From Breoghania sp037026715 (lineage in GTDB: Bacteria > Pseudomonadota > Alphaproteobacteria > Rhizobiales > Stappiaceae), in the NCBI RefSeq assembly GCF_037026715.1, contig NZ_JBANCG010000004.1:434001-498000 (forward strand): a stretch of DNA of 64,000 bases, read 5' to 3'. The translations under genes were made by a program, and so were the position numbers. The notes under the pieces are model-generated. The model was given only the letters and a program-made list of their open reading frames with translations, was not told the DNA's origin and did not search any database. Shown here in pieces: positions 28,162 through 36,523 of this stretch. Each line of letters begins with the position of its first letter. Position 1 is the first letter of the stretch.

Positions 28162-29946
28162 CTAGCGCGCCTCGCCTTCGTCTTCGTCGCGATCCTCGTC
28201 CGCCTCTCCCGCAGGTGCGGCGAACATCGCTTCGGCCGCCTCGCGTGCATCGGAGGCATGCGGATCGTGTTCCGCCTCGCCCGCCTCTTCGGCGGCCTCG
28301 GGCAGGAACGCGTCACCGTCGGCCAACGCGTCGCCGTCGGCCAACGCGTCGCCGTCGGCTTCCTCGCCTTCCTCTTCCGGCTCGTCGACGATCAGATCCT
28401 CGGCCGAAATCCACCCGGCGGCAACACGCGCCTGCATGATGAAGTGTTCGGCTTCCGCCTTCGATACGTCGAAATTGCTCAGGGCGCCCGGATAACGGGT
28501 CACCTGGCCATCCTTGCGTTCCGACCAGCCGATCAGGTCGTCCGTCGCGCAGCCGGCCAGATCCTCGATCGTCTTGATGTCGTCCTTGCCGAGCGCCACC
28601 AGCATCGCGGTGGTCAGGCCGTCGATCTCGCGCAGCTCGTCGGCAACGCCGAGTTCCTTGCGTTCCGCATCGAGCTTGGCCTCAAGCTCCTCCAGATGCT
28701 CGCGGCCGCGGGCCTGCAACTCCTCGGCCGTCTCCGGATCGAAACCTTCGATCGAGGCGATCTCGTCAGGATCGACATAGGCCACCTCCTCGACGGAGGA
28801 AAAGCCTTCGGAGGCCAGCAGTTGGGCGACCATCTCGTCGACGTTGAGCGCCTCGGTGAAGAGCTGGCTGCGCTCGGTGAATTCTTTGTGACGGCGCTCA
28901 CTCTCGTCGGCTTCCGTCATGATGTCGATGTCCCAGCCGGTGAGCTGGGAGGCGAGCCGCACGTTCTGGCCACGACGGCCGATGGCCAGCGAAAGCTGGT
29001 CGTCCGGCACCACCACCTCGATGCGCTCGGCATCCTCGTCGAGCACCACCTTGGCGACTTCCGCCGGCTGCAGCGCGTTGACGATGAAGGTCGCCGCATC
29101 CGGGTTCCACGGAATGATGTCGATCTTCTCGCCCTGCAGCTCGCCGACGACCGCCTGGACGCGGGAGCCGCGCATGCCGACGCAGGCGCCGACCGGATCG
29201 ATGGACGAGTCGCGCGAGATCACCGCGATCTTGGCGCGCGAACCCGGGTCGCGGGCAACCGAGCGGATCTCGATGATGCCGTCGTAGATTTCCGGCACTT
29301 CCTGGGCAAAGAGCTTCGCCATGAACTGCGGATGGGTGCGCGAGAGGAAAATCTGCGGTCCGCGCTGTTCGCGCCTCACGTCATATATGTACGCGCGGAT
29401 GCGATCGCCAGTGCGGAATGCCTCGCGCGGGATCAACTCGTCGCGGCGCACGATCGCTTCCGCGCGACCCATATCGACGATGACGTTGCCGTATTCCACC
29501 CGCTTGACCACGCCATTGGCGATCTCGCCGATGCGGTCCTTGAATTCGTCATACTGGCGGTCGCGCTCGGCCTCGCGGACCTTCTGCACGATCACCTGCT
29601 TGGCCGACTGGGCGGCGATACGGCCGAAATCCAGCGGCGGCAACGGCTCGGAGATAAAATCGCCGAGCTGCGCCTCCGGGTTGCGCTCCAGCGCGTCCTT
29701 CAGGGAAATCTCGGTGGAGACATTCTCCACCTCCTCGACCACCTGAAGGAGCCGCTGCAGCCTGATCTCGCCCGTCTTGGGGTTGATCTCGGCCTTGACC
29801 TCGGTCTCCGAGCCGTAGCGCGAACGCGCGGCCTTCTGGATCGCGTCTTCCATCGCCTCGATGACGATCTGGCGATCGATCACCTTCTCGCGCGCAACGG
29901 CATCCGCAATCTGCAGCAATTCCAGGCGGTTCGCACTGACAGCCAT
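28162..29946 (-). CDS. nusA: Transcription elongation/termination factor NusA
   Basis: A 594-residue protein with the N-terminal RNA polymerase-binding domain, an S1 domain (near 135-200), two KH domains (DPVGACVGMRGSRVQAV and LSLAIGRRGQNVRLAS), two C-terminal repeat domains (FSSVEEVAYVDPDEIASIEG and DGLTTAMLVALGKDDIKTIE) and an acidic tail of about 80 residues. The tail holds tandem ADGDAL repeats. The ATG at 29946 has AAGGAG seven bases upstream; a TTG two codons earlier opens the frame but is less likely. Confidence 0.96.
   Translation of the reverse strand: MAVSANRLELLQIADAVAREKVIDRQIVIEAMEDAIQKAARSRYGSETEVKAEINPKTGEIRLQRLLQVVEEVENVSTEISLKDALERNPEAQLGDFISEPLPPLDFGRIAAQSAKQVIVQKVREAERDRQYDEFKDRIGEIANGVVKRVEYGNVIVDMGRAEAIVRRDELIPREAFRTGDRIRAYIYDVRREQRGPQIFLSRTHPQFMAKLFAQEVPEIYDGIIEIRSVARDPGSRAKIAVISRDSSIDPVGACVGMRGSRVQAVVGELQGEKIDIIPWNPDAATFIVNALQPAEVAKVVLDEDAERIEVVVPDDQLSLAIGRRGQNVRLASQLTGWDIDIMTEADESERRHKEFTERSQLFTEALNVDEMVAQLLASEGFSSVEEVAYVDPDEIASIEGFDPETAEELQARGREHLEELEAKLDAERKELGVADELREIDGLTTAMLVALGKDDIKTIEDLAGCATDDLIGWSERKDGQVTRYPGALSNFDVSKAEAEHFIMQARVAAGWISAEDLIVDEPEEEGEEADGDALADGDALADGDAFLPEAAEEAGEAEHDPHASDAREAAEAMFAAPAGEADEDRDEDEGEAR
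28312..28365. repeat. 18-bp tandem repeat inside the nusA tail
   Basis: Two nearly identical 18-bp units (28312-28329, 28330-28347; one mismatch) followed by a partial third. They encode repeated DGDALA hexapeptides in the acidic C-terminus, so copy number can change without a frameshift. Confidence 0.8.
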
Positions 29947-30054
29947 CGTCAATCTCCTTGCACCGCGAAGGGCTCCCTGGCCCCGTCCATCGCGATTGCT
30001 TGCCTTTTCTGTCTTCCTGAGCGCCGCCCGAAGGCCGCACCGCTCGATCCAAAT

Positions 30055-30612
30055 TCAGTTGTCGCCCGAGCCCGGCGCCACACCCGCGTTCTGCGCTGCC
30101 GCAATCAGCGCATCGGTGAGCACGAGTTTCGCCTCGCCGATATCGGCGAGCGGCAGCCAGAACGTGTCCGGTTTGTCGGCCGGTGCATCCGCGATGCGGA
30201 TGCCAGCGGTCTCGTCGCGGATCCCCAGCAGGATACCGCGAAAGCGCTTGCGGCCGTCGTGCGGCATGTCCAGCTCGACCTTAGCCTCATGGCCCGACCA
30301 GCGGTCGAAGTCCTCAGCCCGCACGAGCGGACGATCGATGCCGGGGGAGGAGATCTCCAGATTGTAGGCTCCGGAAATCGGATCCTCAACATCGAGCACC
30401 GGCGACAGCGCCCGACTGATCGCCTCGCAGCCTTCCACGTCCATCGAACCGTCGGCCCGTTCGGCCATGATTTGCAGGGTACCGCCATTCAGCCCGGAAT
30501 AGCGCACGCGAACAAGCCGGAAGCCCAGATCCTCGATCACCGGCTCGGCGAGCGCGGCGACTCGGGCATCCAGTCCCTTTTCCTGAACGATGCGCGGGGC
30601 GTTTTCGGACAT
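30055..30612 (-). CDS. rimP: Ribosome maturation factor RimP
   Basis: A 185-residue 30S assembly factor. It has LGFRLVRVRYSGLNGGTLQIM in the N-terminal domain, EGCEAISRALSPVLDVEDPI and YNLEISSPGIDRPL in the middle, and a C-terminal SH3-like domain. It is the first gene of the rimP-nusA-ylxR-infB-rbfA-truB operon. A terminator-like hairpin lies about 85 bp upstream. Confidence 0.95.
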   Translation of the reverse strand: MSENAPRIVQEKGLDARVAALAEPVIEDLGFRLVRVRYSGLNGGTLQIMAERADGSMDVEGCEAISRALSPVLDVEDPISGAYNLEISSPGIDRPLVRAEDFDRWSGHEAKVELDMPHDGRKRFRGILLGIRDETAGIRIADAPADKPDTFWLPLADIGEAKLVLTDALIAAAQNAGVAPGSGDN

Positions 30613-30695
30613 GGCACCTCTTCAAAGCAGCCAGTCCATCGGCGCGCGGCGCGCGCGAAAGCCAAGGCGCGGCGCCATAACCTGACCCGGCTAAT

Positions 30696-30727
30696 AAAAA
30701 AGAGCGGGACCCGCCGGGACCCACTCT
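30696..30727 (-). terminator. Intrinsic terminator ahead of rimP
   Basis: On the minus strand a 12-position stem (AGAGTGGGTCCC with GGGTCCCGCTCT, one T-T mismatch and one G-T pair, loop GGC) is followed by TTTTT. It lies between the NYN gene and rimP. It can end transcripts from the NYN islet, or act as an attenuator in the rimP operon leader if a promoter lies between 30728 and 30854. Confidence 0.8.
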
Positions 30728-30854
30728 CTAACTGCCGGTATCGGCCGATGGAGAATTTGAACTTGGCGGGAATATAGTCAAATACGCCGAAGACGCAAGC
30801 CCGCAGATGCCGCGCGGTCCGTTTGCACCACCTAAAGCCCAATCAAAGCCCAAC

Positions 30855-31478
30855 CTATGCCGGAGGCGAATAGCTCGCAGGCCGACGCGCAATCACAAGA
30901 CCGTTCGCATCTTGAACTAGCTCAGGAAGCAATGCTCTCGCAAGCCTGCCGGGGGTAATATCCATTCCCGAGTTGCAGACTTTGCGAAGCTCCCGGGCTC
31001 TGCCAAAACGTTTGGGTGGCGTAGCTACAAATATTTGTTTGTTCGGGAAACGTGCGCGCACTCTGCGGACTGCGGGGACGTGGTCGCTGTCCGCGCTGAT
31101 AAGGATTGCCCTATCAAACAAATCGTCAAAGGCGTCTTCCAGAAGCGTCAAAGAGAAATGAACGTCCGTTTCCTTCTCTTCGTGCTGAATCCACTGAGAT
31201 CCGCATTGGTGGCATAAAGCTGATTTCTCACTAAAGCGGGCAATGTGGCATTCGACACCGACATGACGAAGAGCTGCAACAAATTCTCGGTGGCGGGCAT
31301 ACGGGCCAGGAAGCCAAGTAGCAAATGCTGAAAAGTAAGCGGTTTTGACCAACGTTTCATTGGCCCTGCAAAGGGATTGCGCCAAGGCGCACAAATCAAT
31401 CCATTTCAGATGCGGCTTACCCAAGTCATGCACGGCATGATACAAATTAAAGCCGTCAACGTAACAGGCGACCCTCAT
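30855..31478 (-). CDS. NYN-domain (PIN-like) nuclease
   Basis: A 207-residue NYN/PIN-like protein, a metal-dependent RNase fold. The acidic site is visible: Asp8 in YVDGFNLYH, Glu103/Asp105 in KETDVHFSL, and Asp130/Asp132 in ISADSDHVP. A CHIARFSEKSALCHQC stretch (Cys77, His78, Cys89, Cys92) looks like a zinc knuckle. The KQIFVATPP and ITPGRLARALLP phrases are shared with widespread stand-alone NYN proteins of unknown target. Base composition is clearly more AT-rich than neighbours and it interrupts a conserved gene order, so it was probably acquired. A strong promoter and hairpin leader precede it. Confidence 0.88.
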   Translation of the reverse strand: MRVACYVDGFNLYHAVHDLGKPHLKWIDLCALAQSLCRANETLVKTAYFSAFATWLPGPYARHREFVAALRHVGVECHIARFSEKSALCHQCGSQWIQHEEKETDVHFSLTLLEDAFDDLFDRAILISADSDHVPAVRRVRARFPNKQIFVATPPKRFGRARELRKVCNSGMDITPGRLARALLPELVQDANGLVIARRPASYSPPA

Positions 31479-31553
31479 TCAAAATATCTCTTAAATGCAA
31501 AGGCCGGCTCGAAAGCCGGCCTATCCGAAGGGACGTACCCAACGGGGAGAATC
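31479..31553 (-). ncRNA. Candidate structured leader or small RNA before the NYN gene
   Basis: The transcript expected from the promoter at 31560-31588 begins near 31553. It contains a GGG/CCC hairpin flanked by CCG/CGG (roughly 31524-31546) and then a perfect 9-bp hairpin with tetraloop at 31501-31522 followed by TTTGCATTT. This gives a free-standing small RNA of about 55-60 bases, or an attenuated leader, ending 22 bases before the NYN ATG. It is a prediction from base pairing only. The terminal hairpin alone could instead be the trmB terminator. Confidence 0.4.
31501..31522 (-). terminator. Hairpin with tetraloop before the NYN gene
   Basis: AGGCCGGCT and AGCCGGCCT form a perfect 9-bp stem around a 4-base loop, followed on the minus strand by TTTGCATTTAAG. 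The T tract is short, so read-through into the NYN gene would be expected. Confidence 0.6.
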
Positions 31554-31559
31554 ATAGGC

Positions 31560-31588
31560 TTAATAATACACATTTCTTAGGTTGTCAA
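31560..31588 (-). promoter_or_regulatory. Near-consensus housekeeping promoter for the NYN islet
   Basis: TTGACA (31588-31583) and TATTAA (31565-31560) on the minus strand with a 17-base spacer. Such a strong match to the sigma-70 consensus is rare in this GC-rich window and stands in the AT-rich DNA downstream of trmB. Confidence 0.65.
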
Positions 31589-31612
31589 GGGCCAAAATCG
31601 CTGACTACGTGA

Positions 31613-32299
31613 TCAATTCCGCCGAAACGTCAGATAATACCCCCGCCGCCCCCCGCGGATGGCCTTGGCCTCGTAGCGGGTGCCGGGCCAGCCTTCCCAC
31701 GGCTCGCGCCAGTCGGAGGCGCGCTCGGCCGTCCATTCGAAGGCCGGGTGGGCCGCCAGGTGGCGCAGCGTCCAGTCGACGTAGGTGTCGATGTCGCTGG
31801 CAAAGCGGAATTGCGCACCGGGCTTTAGCACGCGGGCCAACCTGTCGAGATTGTCCGGCCCGACGAAACGGCGCTTCCAGTGGCGCTTCTTCGGCCAGGG
31901 ATCGGGATAGAGCAGGTAGGCGCGGTCGATGGAGGCTTCAGGCAGCCAGTCGAGCAGATCGATGGCATCGTCGTTGTAGAGGCGGATATTCTCCAGCCCC
32001 TTTTCCTCGATCGCCGCCAGCGCCTTGGCCATGCCGTTGACAAAGGGTTCAACGCCGATGAACCCCGTGTCCGGAACCTCACTCGCACGGTGGATCAGAT
32101 GCTCGCCGCCGCCGAAACCGATCTCCAGCGTGATGTCGGTGACGGGCACCGGAAAAAGCGCGCAGAGCGGCTGCGGCGCCGGCCGCGTCAGGTCCACGGC
32201 GAGCTTCGGCAGCAGGGTTTCGAAGCGCTCGGCCTGGGCGGCGCGCAACGCCTTTCCCTTGCGCCGGCCGAAGAAGGCGCCCTCGTAAGTGTCGTTCAT
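31613..32299 (-). CDS. trmB: tRNA (guanine-N7)-methyltransferase
   Basis: A 228-residue SAM-dependent enzyme that methylates G46 in tRNA. It shows LEIGFGGGEHLIHRA (SAM site), FIGVEPFVNGMAKAL, LLYPDPWPKKRHWKRRFV, the catalytic-loop signature, and FASDIDTYVDWTL. I start at MNDTYEGAFFGRRKG; the open frame is 13 codons longer. It follows metK, with a terminator-like hairpin between. Confidence 0.95.
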   Translation of the reverse strand: MNDTYEGAFFGRRKGKALRAAQAERFETLLPKLAVDLTRPAPQPLCALFPVPVTDITLEIGFGGGEHLIHRASEVPDTGFIGVEPFVNGMAKALAAIEEKGLENIRLYNDDAIDLLDWLPEASIDRAYLLYPDPWPKKRHWKRRFVGPDNLDRLARVLKPGAQFRFASDIDTYVDWTLRHLAAHPAFEWTAERASDWREPWEGWPGTRYEAKAIRGGRRGYYLTFRRN

Positions 32300-32339
32300 G
32301 GCGTTCGAATACCGGATATTTCCTGGCCGATACAGCAAG

Positions 32340-32367
32340 AAAGCCGGCCCGCAGCGGGACCGGCTTT
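32340..32367 (-). terminator. Terminator-like hairpin after metK
   Basis: AAAGCCGG pairs with CCGGCTTT (8 bp) around an inner CCG/CGG, followed on the minus strand by TTTCTTGCTG. It lies 27 bp past the metK stop codon, before trmB. Confidence 0.65.
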
Positions 32368-32393
32368 CAAGAACGGATCAGGCACCGCGACGA

Positions 32394-33566
32394 TCAGGCC
32401 ATCGCGCTCTTCAGCGCATCGACCAGATCGGTCTTCTCCCAAGAGAAGCCGCCGTCGCTCTCGGGCGCACGGCCGAAGTGGCCGTAGGCCGCCGTGCGGG
32501 CGTAGATCGGACGGTTGAGCTGCAGGTGCTGGCGGATGCCGCGCGGCGTCAGGTTCATGACCTCGCGAAGGACCTTCTCCAGCTTCGCCTCGTCAACGTT
32601 GCCCGTGCCATGCAGATCGACATAGACCGACAGCGGCTCGGAAACGCCGATGGCATAGGAAAGCTGGATCGTGCAGCGCTCGGCAAGCTCCGCCGCGACC
32701 ACGTTCTTGGCAAGATAGCGCGAGGCGTAGGCCGCGGAGCGGTCGACCTTGGTGGGGTCCTTGCCGGAGAACGCGCCGCCGCCGTGCGGGGCCGCGCCGC
32801 CGTAGGTGTCGACGATGATCTTGCGTCCCGTGAGGCCTGCGTCGCCGTCCGGTCCGCCGATGACGAACTTCCCGGTCGGGTTGACGTGCCACTCGGTCTC
32901 GGCCGACAGCCAGCCGTCGGGCAGCGTCTGGGTGATGTAGGGCTCGACGATCTTGCGCACATCGGCCGAGGAAAGGTCGGGGTCGGTGTGCTGGGTCGAC
33001 AGCACGACGGAAGTGATGCCGACCGGCTTGCCGTCGGCATAGCGGACGGTGACCTGGCTTTTGGCGTCGGGGCCGAGCAGCGGCTCGCGGCCGGACTTGC
33101 GGGCCTCGGCCAGCACCTGGAGGATCTTGTGCGCGAAGTGGATCGGAGCCGGCATCAGTTCGTCCGTCTCGCGGCAGGCGTAGCCGAACATGATGCCCTG
33201 GTCGCCCGCGCCTTCGTCCTTGTTGCCGGCGCTGTCAACGCCCTGGGCGATGTCGGCGGACTGGCTGTGCAGGTGGACCTTTACGTCCGCCGTCTCCCAA
33301 TGGAAGCCTTCCTGCTCATAGCCGATATCCCTCACCGCGAGACGGGCCAGATGGCCGATGTATTCGTGGGTGATTTCCGCCGGACCGCGGGTCTCGCCCG
33401 CGATCACGATCCGGTTGGTCGTCGCCAGTGTCTCACAGGCGACGCGCGCCTCCGGCATTGCGGCGAGAAATGCGTCCACGACCGTATCGGAGATCCGGTC
33501 ACAGACCTTGTCAGGGTGCCCTTCGGACACCGATTCGCTGGTGAAAAGATAGTCTTTGCGGGCCAA
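32394..33566 (-). CDS. metK: S-adenosylmethionine synthetase
   Basis: A 390-residue MAT enzyme making SAM from methionine and ATP. Marks are FTSESVSEGHPDKVCD at the N-terminus, GAGDQGIMFGYACRET, and GGAAPHGGGAFSGKDPTKVD. The best start is a TTG at 33566 (LARKDYLFT), with AAGGA eight bases upstream; a GTG two codons earlier is too close to that site, and the ATG further upstream adds residues with no similarity. It follows the XRE regulator gene on the same strand. Confidence 0.95.
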   Translation of the reverse strand: MARKDYLFTSESVSEGHPDKVCDRISDTVVDAFLAAMPEARVACETLATTNRIVIAGETRGPAEITHEYIGHLARLAVRDIGYEQEGFHWETADVKVHLHSQSADIAQGVDSAGNKDEGAGDQGIMFGYACRETDELMPAPIHFAHKILQVLAEARKSGREPLLGPDAKSQVTVRYADGKPVGITSVVLSTQHTDPDLSSADVRKIVEPYITQTLPDGWLSAETEWHVNPTGKFVIGGPDGDAGLTGRKIIVDTYGGAAPHGGGAFSGKDPTKVDRSAAYASRYLAKNVVAAELAERCTIQLSYAIGVSEPLSVYVDLHGTGNVDEAKLEKVLREVMNLTPRGIRQHLQLNRPIYARTAAYGHFGRAPESDGGFSWEKTDLVDALKSAMA

Positions 33567-33895
33567 TGTCACGGTCCTTCTGGGAAATGGCATAGAAGTG
33601 CCGGCGGACGGGGGCCCGCCTAAGCGCCATGAGGAAGTTGCAGGGATTGCCGAGAACGTCAAGTCCCGTGACGACCGGTTGGGCCCCGTGTTTCACGCGT
33701 GTTGCGGCGTTTCATACGCCAAGAATGAGAGCGGGAGTAAGAGCTGACGATGCCGGCGCGGCCCGGTGGCTCCCGTTGGGGAAGCCGCCTCGCTTTCGCA
33801 ACCGAACTCAAGGCGGACATTCTGGTCTCGGATCGTTTCAGGCGGAGGGTTCCCCCCCATCCGCGGGACGGCGTCGATGATCGATCGCTTTGCGA
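33567..33895 (-). other. metK leader region, no gene
   Basis: The 329 bp between the XRE gene and metK have only unconvincing short frames. A small hairpin GGCGT/ACGCC with a 5-base loop lies at 33706-33720 and a GGCGG/CCGCC hairpin lies near 33612-33632. I compared it with the SAM-II consensus by eye and found no match. Confidence 0.5.
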
Positions 33896-34303
33896 TCAGC
33901 CCTCTTCGCCAGCCACGGCGCGCACGAGGTCGACGATGCGCCGACGCACGCGGCTGTCCTCGATGCGAACGAAGGCGCGGTTGAGGGCGAGCCCCTCGGA
34001 GCTGGAAAGGAAGTCGACGACGTAGGAGGTCGGCTGAGCTTCGGCAAAACCCGGCTGCTCGTCGGACGACCCTGGCGCATCCTCGAAGAAGAAGGAAATG
34101 GGCACCTTCAGGATGGTTGCGATGTGCTGCAAACGGCTGGCCCCGACGCGGTTCGTGCCCTTTTCGTATTTCTGGATCTGCTGAAAGGTGATCCCCAGAT
34201 GCTCACCCAGCTTTTCCTGGGACATGCCGAGCATCATGCGCCTAAGCCGGATCCGACTGCCGACATGGACGTCTATGGGATTGGGTGCTTTCTTACTGGG
34301 CAT
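33896..34303 (-). CDS. praR: XRE-family regulator, PraR-like
   Basis: A 135-residue protein with a helix-turn-helix at residues 14-70 (RIRLRRMMLGMSQEKLGEHL, ITFQQIQKYEKGTNRV) and a C-terminal helical tail (SEGLALNRAFVRIEDSRVRR). The sequence and the place upstream of metK and downstream of lnt match the rhizobial PraR group, repressors of biofilm, quorum-sensing or secretion genes. The ATG at 34303 has AAGG upstream. The symbol is by similarity and context. Confidence 0.8.
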   Translation of the reverse strand: MPSKKAPNPIDVHVGSRIRLRRMMLGMSQEKLGEHLGITFQQIQKYEKGTNRVGASRLQHIATILKVPISFFFEDAPGSSDEQPGFAEAQPTSYVVDFLSSSEGLALNRAFVRIEDSRVRRRIVDLVRAVAGEEG

Positions 34304-34903
34304 TTTTCGCCTTCATTGTTGTGGTCAAAGTCGCCGACATGCCCCCTGGACGGCCAGCGTACCCTCGACAATGTAAGTCACCGGCGTCCGGAGCAGGGCG
34401 CCAAACGGAGCGGTGACGGTCTGCCGCGACGACCCGGGCCGCCGCGAATGATCCCCTCTCACCTTTGCGGATCTCTCTCCGTATCCTCCTCTTTGCTTCG
34501 CCCCTCGCGTGCTTTCCCAATCCCAGGCTAACCCTTGTGCTTTCGCCGCCAGAGCCAAGACCCCACACCCGGCCCAACCCGAGCTGACGCAACGTGATAA
34601 CCGGACCGCCTCCCGACCACGGCCGGTCCGGGACGATTGCCGTCAAGATTGCCGGAACGAAATCATGGTAAAGCCGGCGCGCTTGCGCTGGCTTTACAAG
34701 CCTCCAGTGTTTTGCCAGCAGCGCATTTTCCTGCAGAGATCCCGGCCAAACACGTTCAGTCGCGCAACCCGACGCTTGGGCAGGAAGCGAAATCGTGCCG
34801 CAGCGACCTGCCGGATCACTTGTGACGCGCAAATAATGCCCGCAGCAGCACCCCCTCGTCAATTGTTGCAATTTGACGAGATTTGTCCGGTCACATCAGG
34901 CAA
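34304..34903. other. 600-bp gap between lnt and praR
   Basis: The frames here are arginine-rich, overlap on both strands and show no domain, so I call no gene. An imperfect inverted repeat lies at 34856-34879 (TCGTCAA and TTGACGA arms around AATTG-TTG-CAATT). The long spacing suggests a regulated promoter for praR. Confidence 0.5.
34856..34879. promoter_or_regulatory. Inverted repeat, possible operator
   Basis: TCGTCAA ... TTGACGA flank a smaller perfect inverted repeat AATTG-TTG-CAATT (34861-34873). It is near the end of lnt and far upstream of praR; its role is unknown. Confidence 0.3.
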
Positions 34904-36523
34904 TTAGAAGGGAAGACGACGACGTGTCCGCACAACTCCCGCAGTGGCGAATACCACGAGAAACGCTATGGCGAGAGGCCAGTCGCCGATCCGAGCATAG
35001 AGCGTCGGCGCATCGGCGCCGGGCAGATCGGAATCGAAGGCGCCCTTTGTGCCCAGCGGCAATTGGGCACGGATCCGGCCGCGGGAATCGATGACGGCGG
35101 AAATGCCCGTATTGGCGTCGCGCACCAACGGCAGCCCCTCCTCCACCGCCCTCAGGCGCGCCTGGCGCAGGTGCTGGTGCGGTCCCGGCGTGTTGCCGAA
35201 CCAGGCGTCGTTGGTGAGGTTCAGGAGCCAGCCCGGACGGTTGCCCTGATCGACGACGGCACCGGGAAATATCGCCTCATAGCAGATCAGCGGCGAGAAC
35301 TCCGGAGCTCCGGGAGGCGTCAGTTCGCGGTGCCGGAAGCCCGGCGTGAAACCGCCCGGCACGCGCACAAGGTTTTCAAGCCCCAGCCGGGTCAGCAACC
35401 CGCGCAACGGCAGATATTCACCGAAAGGCACCAGATGAACCTTGTCGTAGGCATCGACGATGGTGCCGTCGTCGGTGATCACATAGATGGAATTATAGAA
35501 ATCGGTCTTGTGGCCCGACGCGCCCGCGTCGGCGGCCGGTTCCGCCCGGGCCGCCCCGGTGATCAGCACGGTTCCCTCCGGAAGCAAAGCCTCGATGGAG
35601 GCGAGCGCGCCGGGCTCCTGGGTCAGAATGAAGGGAAAGGCCGATTCCGGCCAGATCACGTGGGTGATCTTGTCGAGGCGAGCGTCGTCGGGGCCGAGCG
35701 GGGCGGAGGAGAGATCGAGATAGCGCTCGAAAATCCATTGCGCGTTGCCCGGCACCCATTTCTCGGCCTGCGGAATATCGGGCTGGACAATGCGCAGCCG
35801 CACATTTGCGACATCCTGAGGTCCGGGCTCGTGCAGGCGCCACGCGCCGTAACCGAGACAACTGGCGAACAGAAGCACGACGAAGCCGAAAAAGGCCAAG
35901 CGTTGCGAGAGACGGCCGGTGTCGACAAGCACCGCCGGCGCGGCAAAGACGAGCACCGCGACGAAGCCGAGGCCATAGACGCCGACCAGCGCCGCCGGCT
36001 GCATCATCAGCGTGTTGGCGGCGAAGCCGTAGCCGATCGCGTTCCAGGGAAACCCGGTCAGAACGTGACCGCGCAGCCATTCAGCCCCCGATACGGCCGC
36101 CGCGAGCACCAGGATGCGCATGGCGCCTTCGGTCCAGAAATACCGTGCGAGTGCGGCCGCCCCCGCCCAGAAGAGCGCCAGTCCCGCCGGCATGGCCAGA
36201 ACGGCGAAGGGCATCATCCAGGCAAACGCATCCGCTTCCACCAGGAAAGCAGAGCCAATCCACCATAGCCCGGCGAGGAAGTAGCCGAACCCGAACCACC
36301 AGCCGACCGCCGCCGCACCGCGCAGCGAGATCCGGGTGCGCCTTCCATCGTCCGTCATGGTCGCGTCGATCAGCCAGACGAGGCCGGGAAACGAGAGCCA
36401 CAGCACGAAGAAGAGATCGAAGGGAGCTTGGGACAGGGCGGCCAGCGCGCCCAGCAGAAAGGCTGCGCCCCACCGGCGCCAGCCCCAGCTCAAGATCAGC
36501 GTATCGGCCAGGCTCTGGATCAT
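34904..36523 (-). CDS. lnt: Apolipoprotein N-acyltransferase
   Basis: A 539-residue inner-membrane enzyme adding the third acyl chain to lipoproteins. Several N-terminal helices (residues 15-210) precede a nitrilase-like periplasmic domain. The catalytic triad is in VIWPESAFPF (Glu), AYDKVHLVPFGEYLP (Lys) and SPLICYEAIFPG (Cys). A final helix (IAFLVVFATAGVV) and a basic end follow. The ATG at 36523 has GGAA seven bases upstream; a GTG two codons earlier is possible. Confidence 0.95.
   Translation of the reverse strand: MIQSLADTLILSWGWRRWGAAFLLGALAALSQAPFDLFFVLWLSFPGLVWLIDATMTDDGRRTRISLRGAAAVGWWFGFGYFLAGLWWIGSAFLVEADAFAWMMPFAVLAMPAGLALFWAGAAALARYFWTEGAMRILVLAAAVSGAEWLRGHVLTGFPWNAIGYGFAANTLMMQPAALVGVYGLGFVAVLVFAAPAVLVDTGRLSQRLAFFGFVVLLFASCLGYGAWRLHEPGPQDVANVRLRIVQPDIPQAEKWVPGNAQWIFERYLDLSSAPLGPDDARLDKITHVIWPESAFPFILTQEPGALASIEALLPEGTVLITGAARAEPAADAGASGHKTDFYNSIYVITDDGTIVDAYDKVHLVPFGEYLPLRGLLTRLGLENLVRVPGGFTPGFRHRELTPPGAPEFSPLICYEAIFPGAVVDQGNRPGWLLNLTNDAWFGNTPGPHQHLRQARLRAVEEGLPLVRDANTGISAVIDSRGRIRAQLPLGTKGAFDSDLPGADAPTLYARIGDWPLAIAFLVVFATAGVVRTRRRLPF

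Noticed and set aside
33567..33895. A SAM riboswitch upstream of metK
   Set aside because: Hairpins exist but the SAM-II pseudoknot consensus is not found by eye, so no riboswitch is claimed.
34293..34871. A 192-codon minus-strand frame between lnt and praR
   Set aside because: Arg/Gly-rich, no domain, overlaps the praR start and opposite-strand frames; treated as noncoding.
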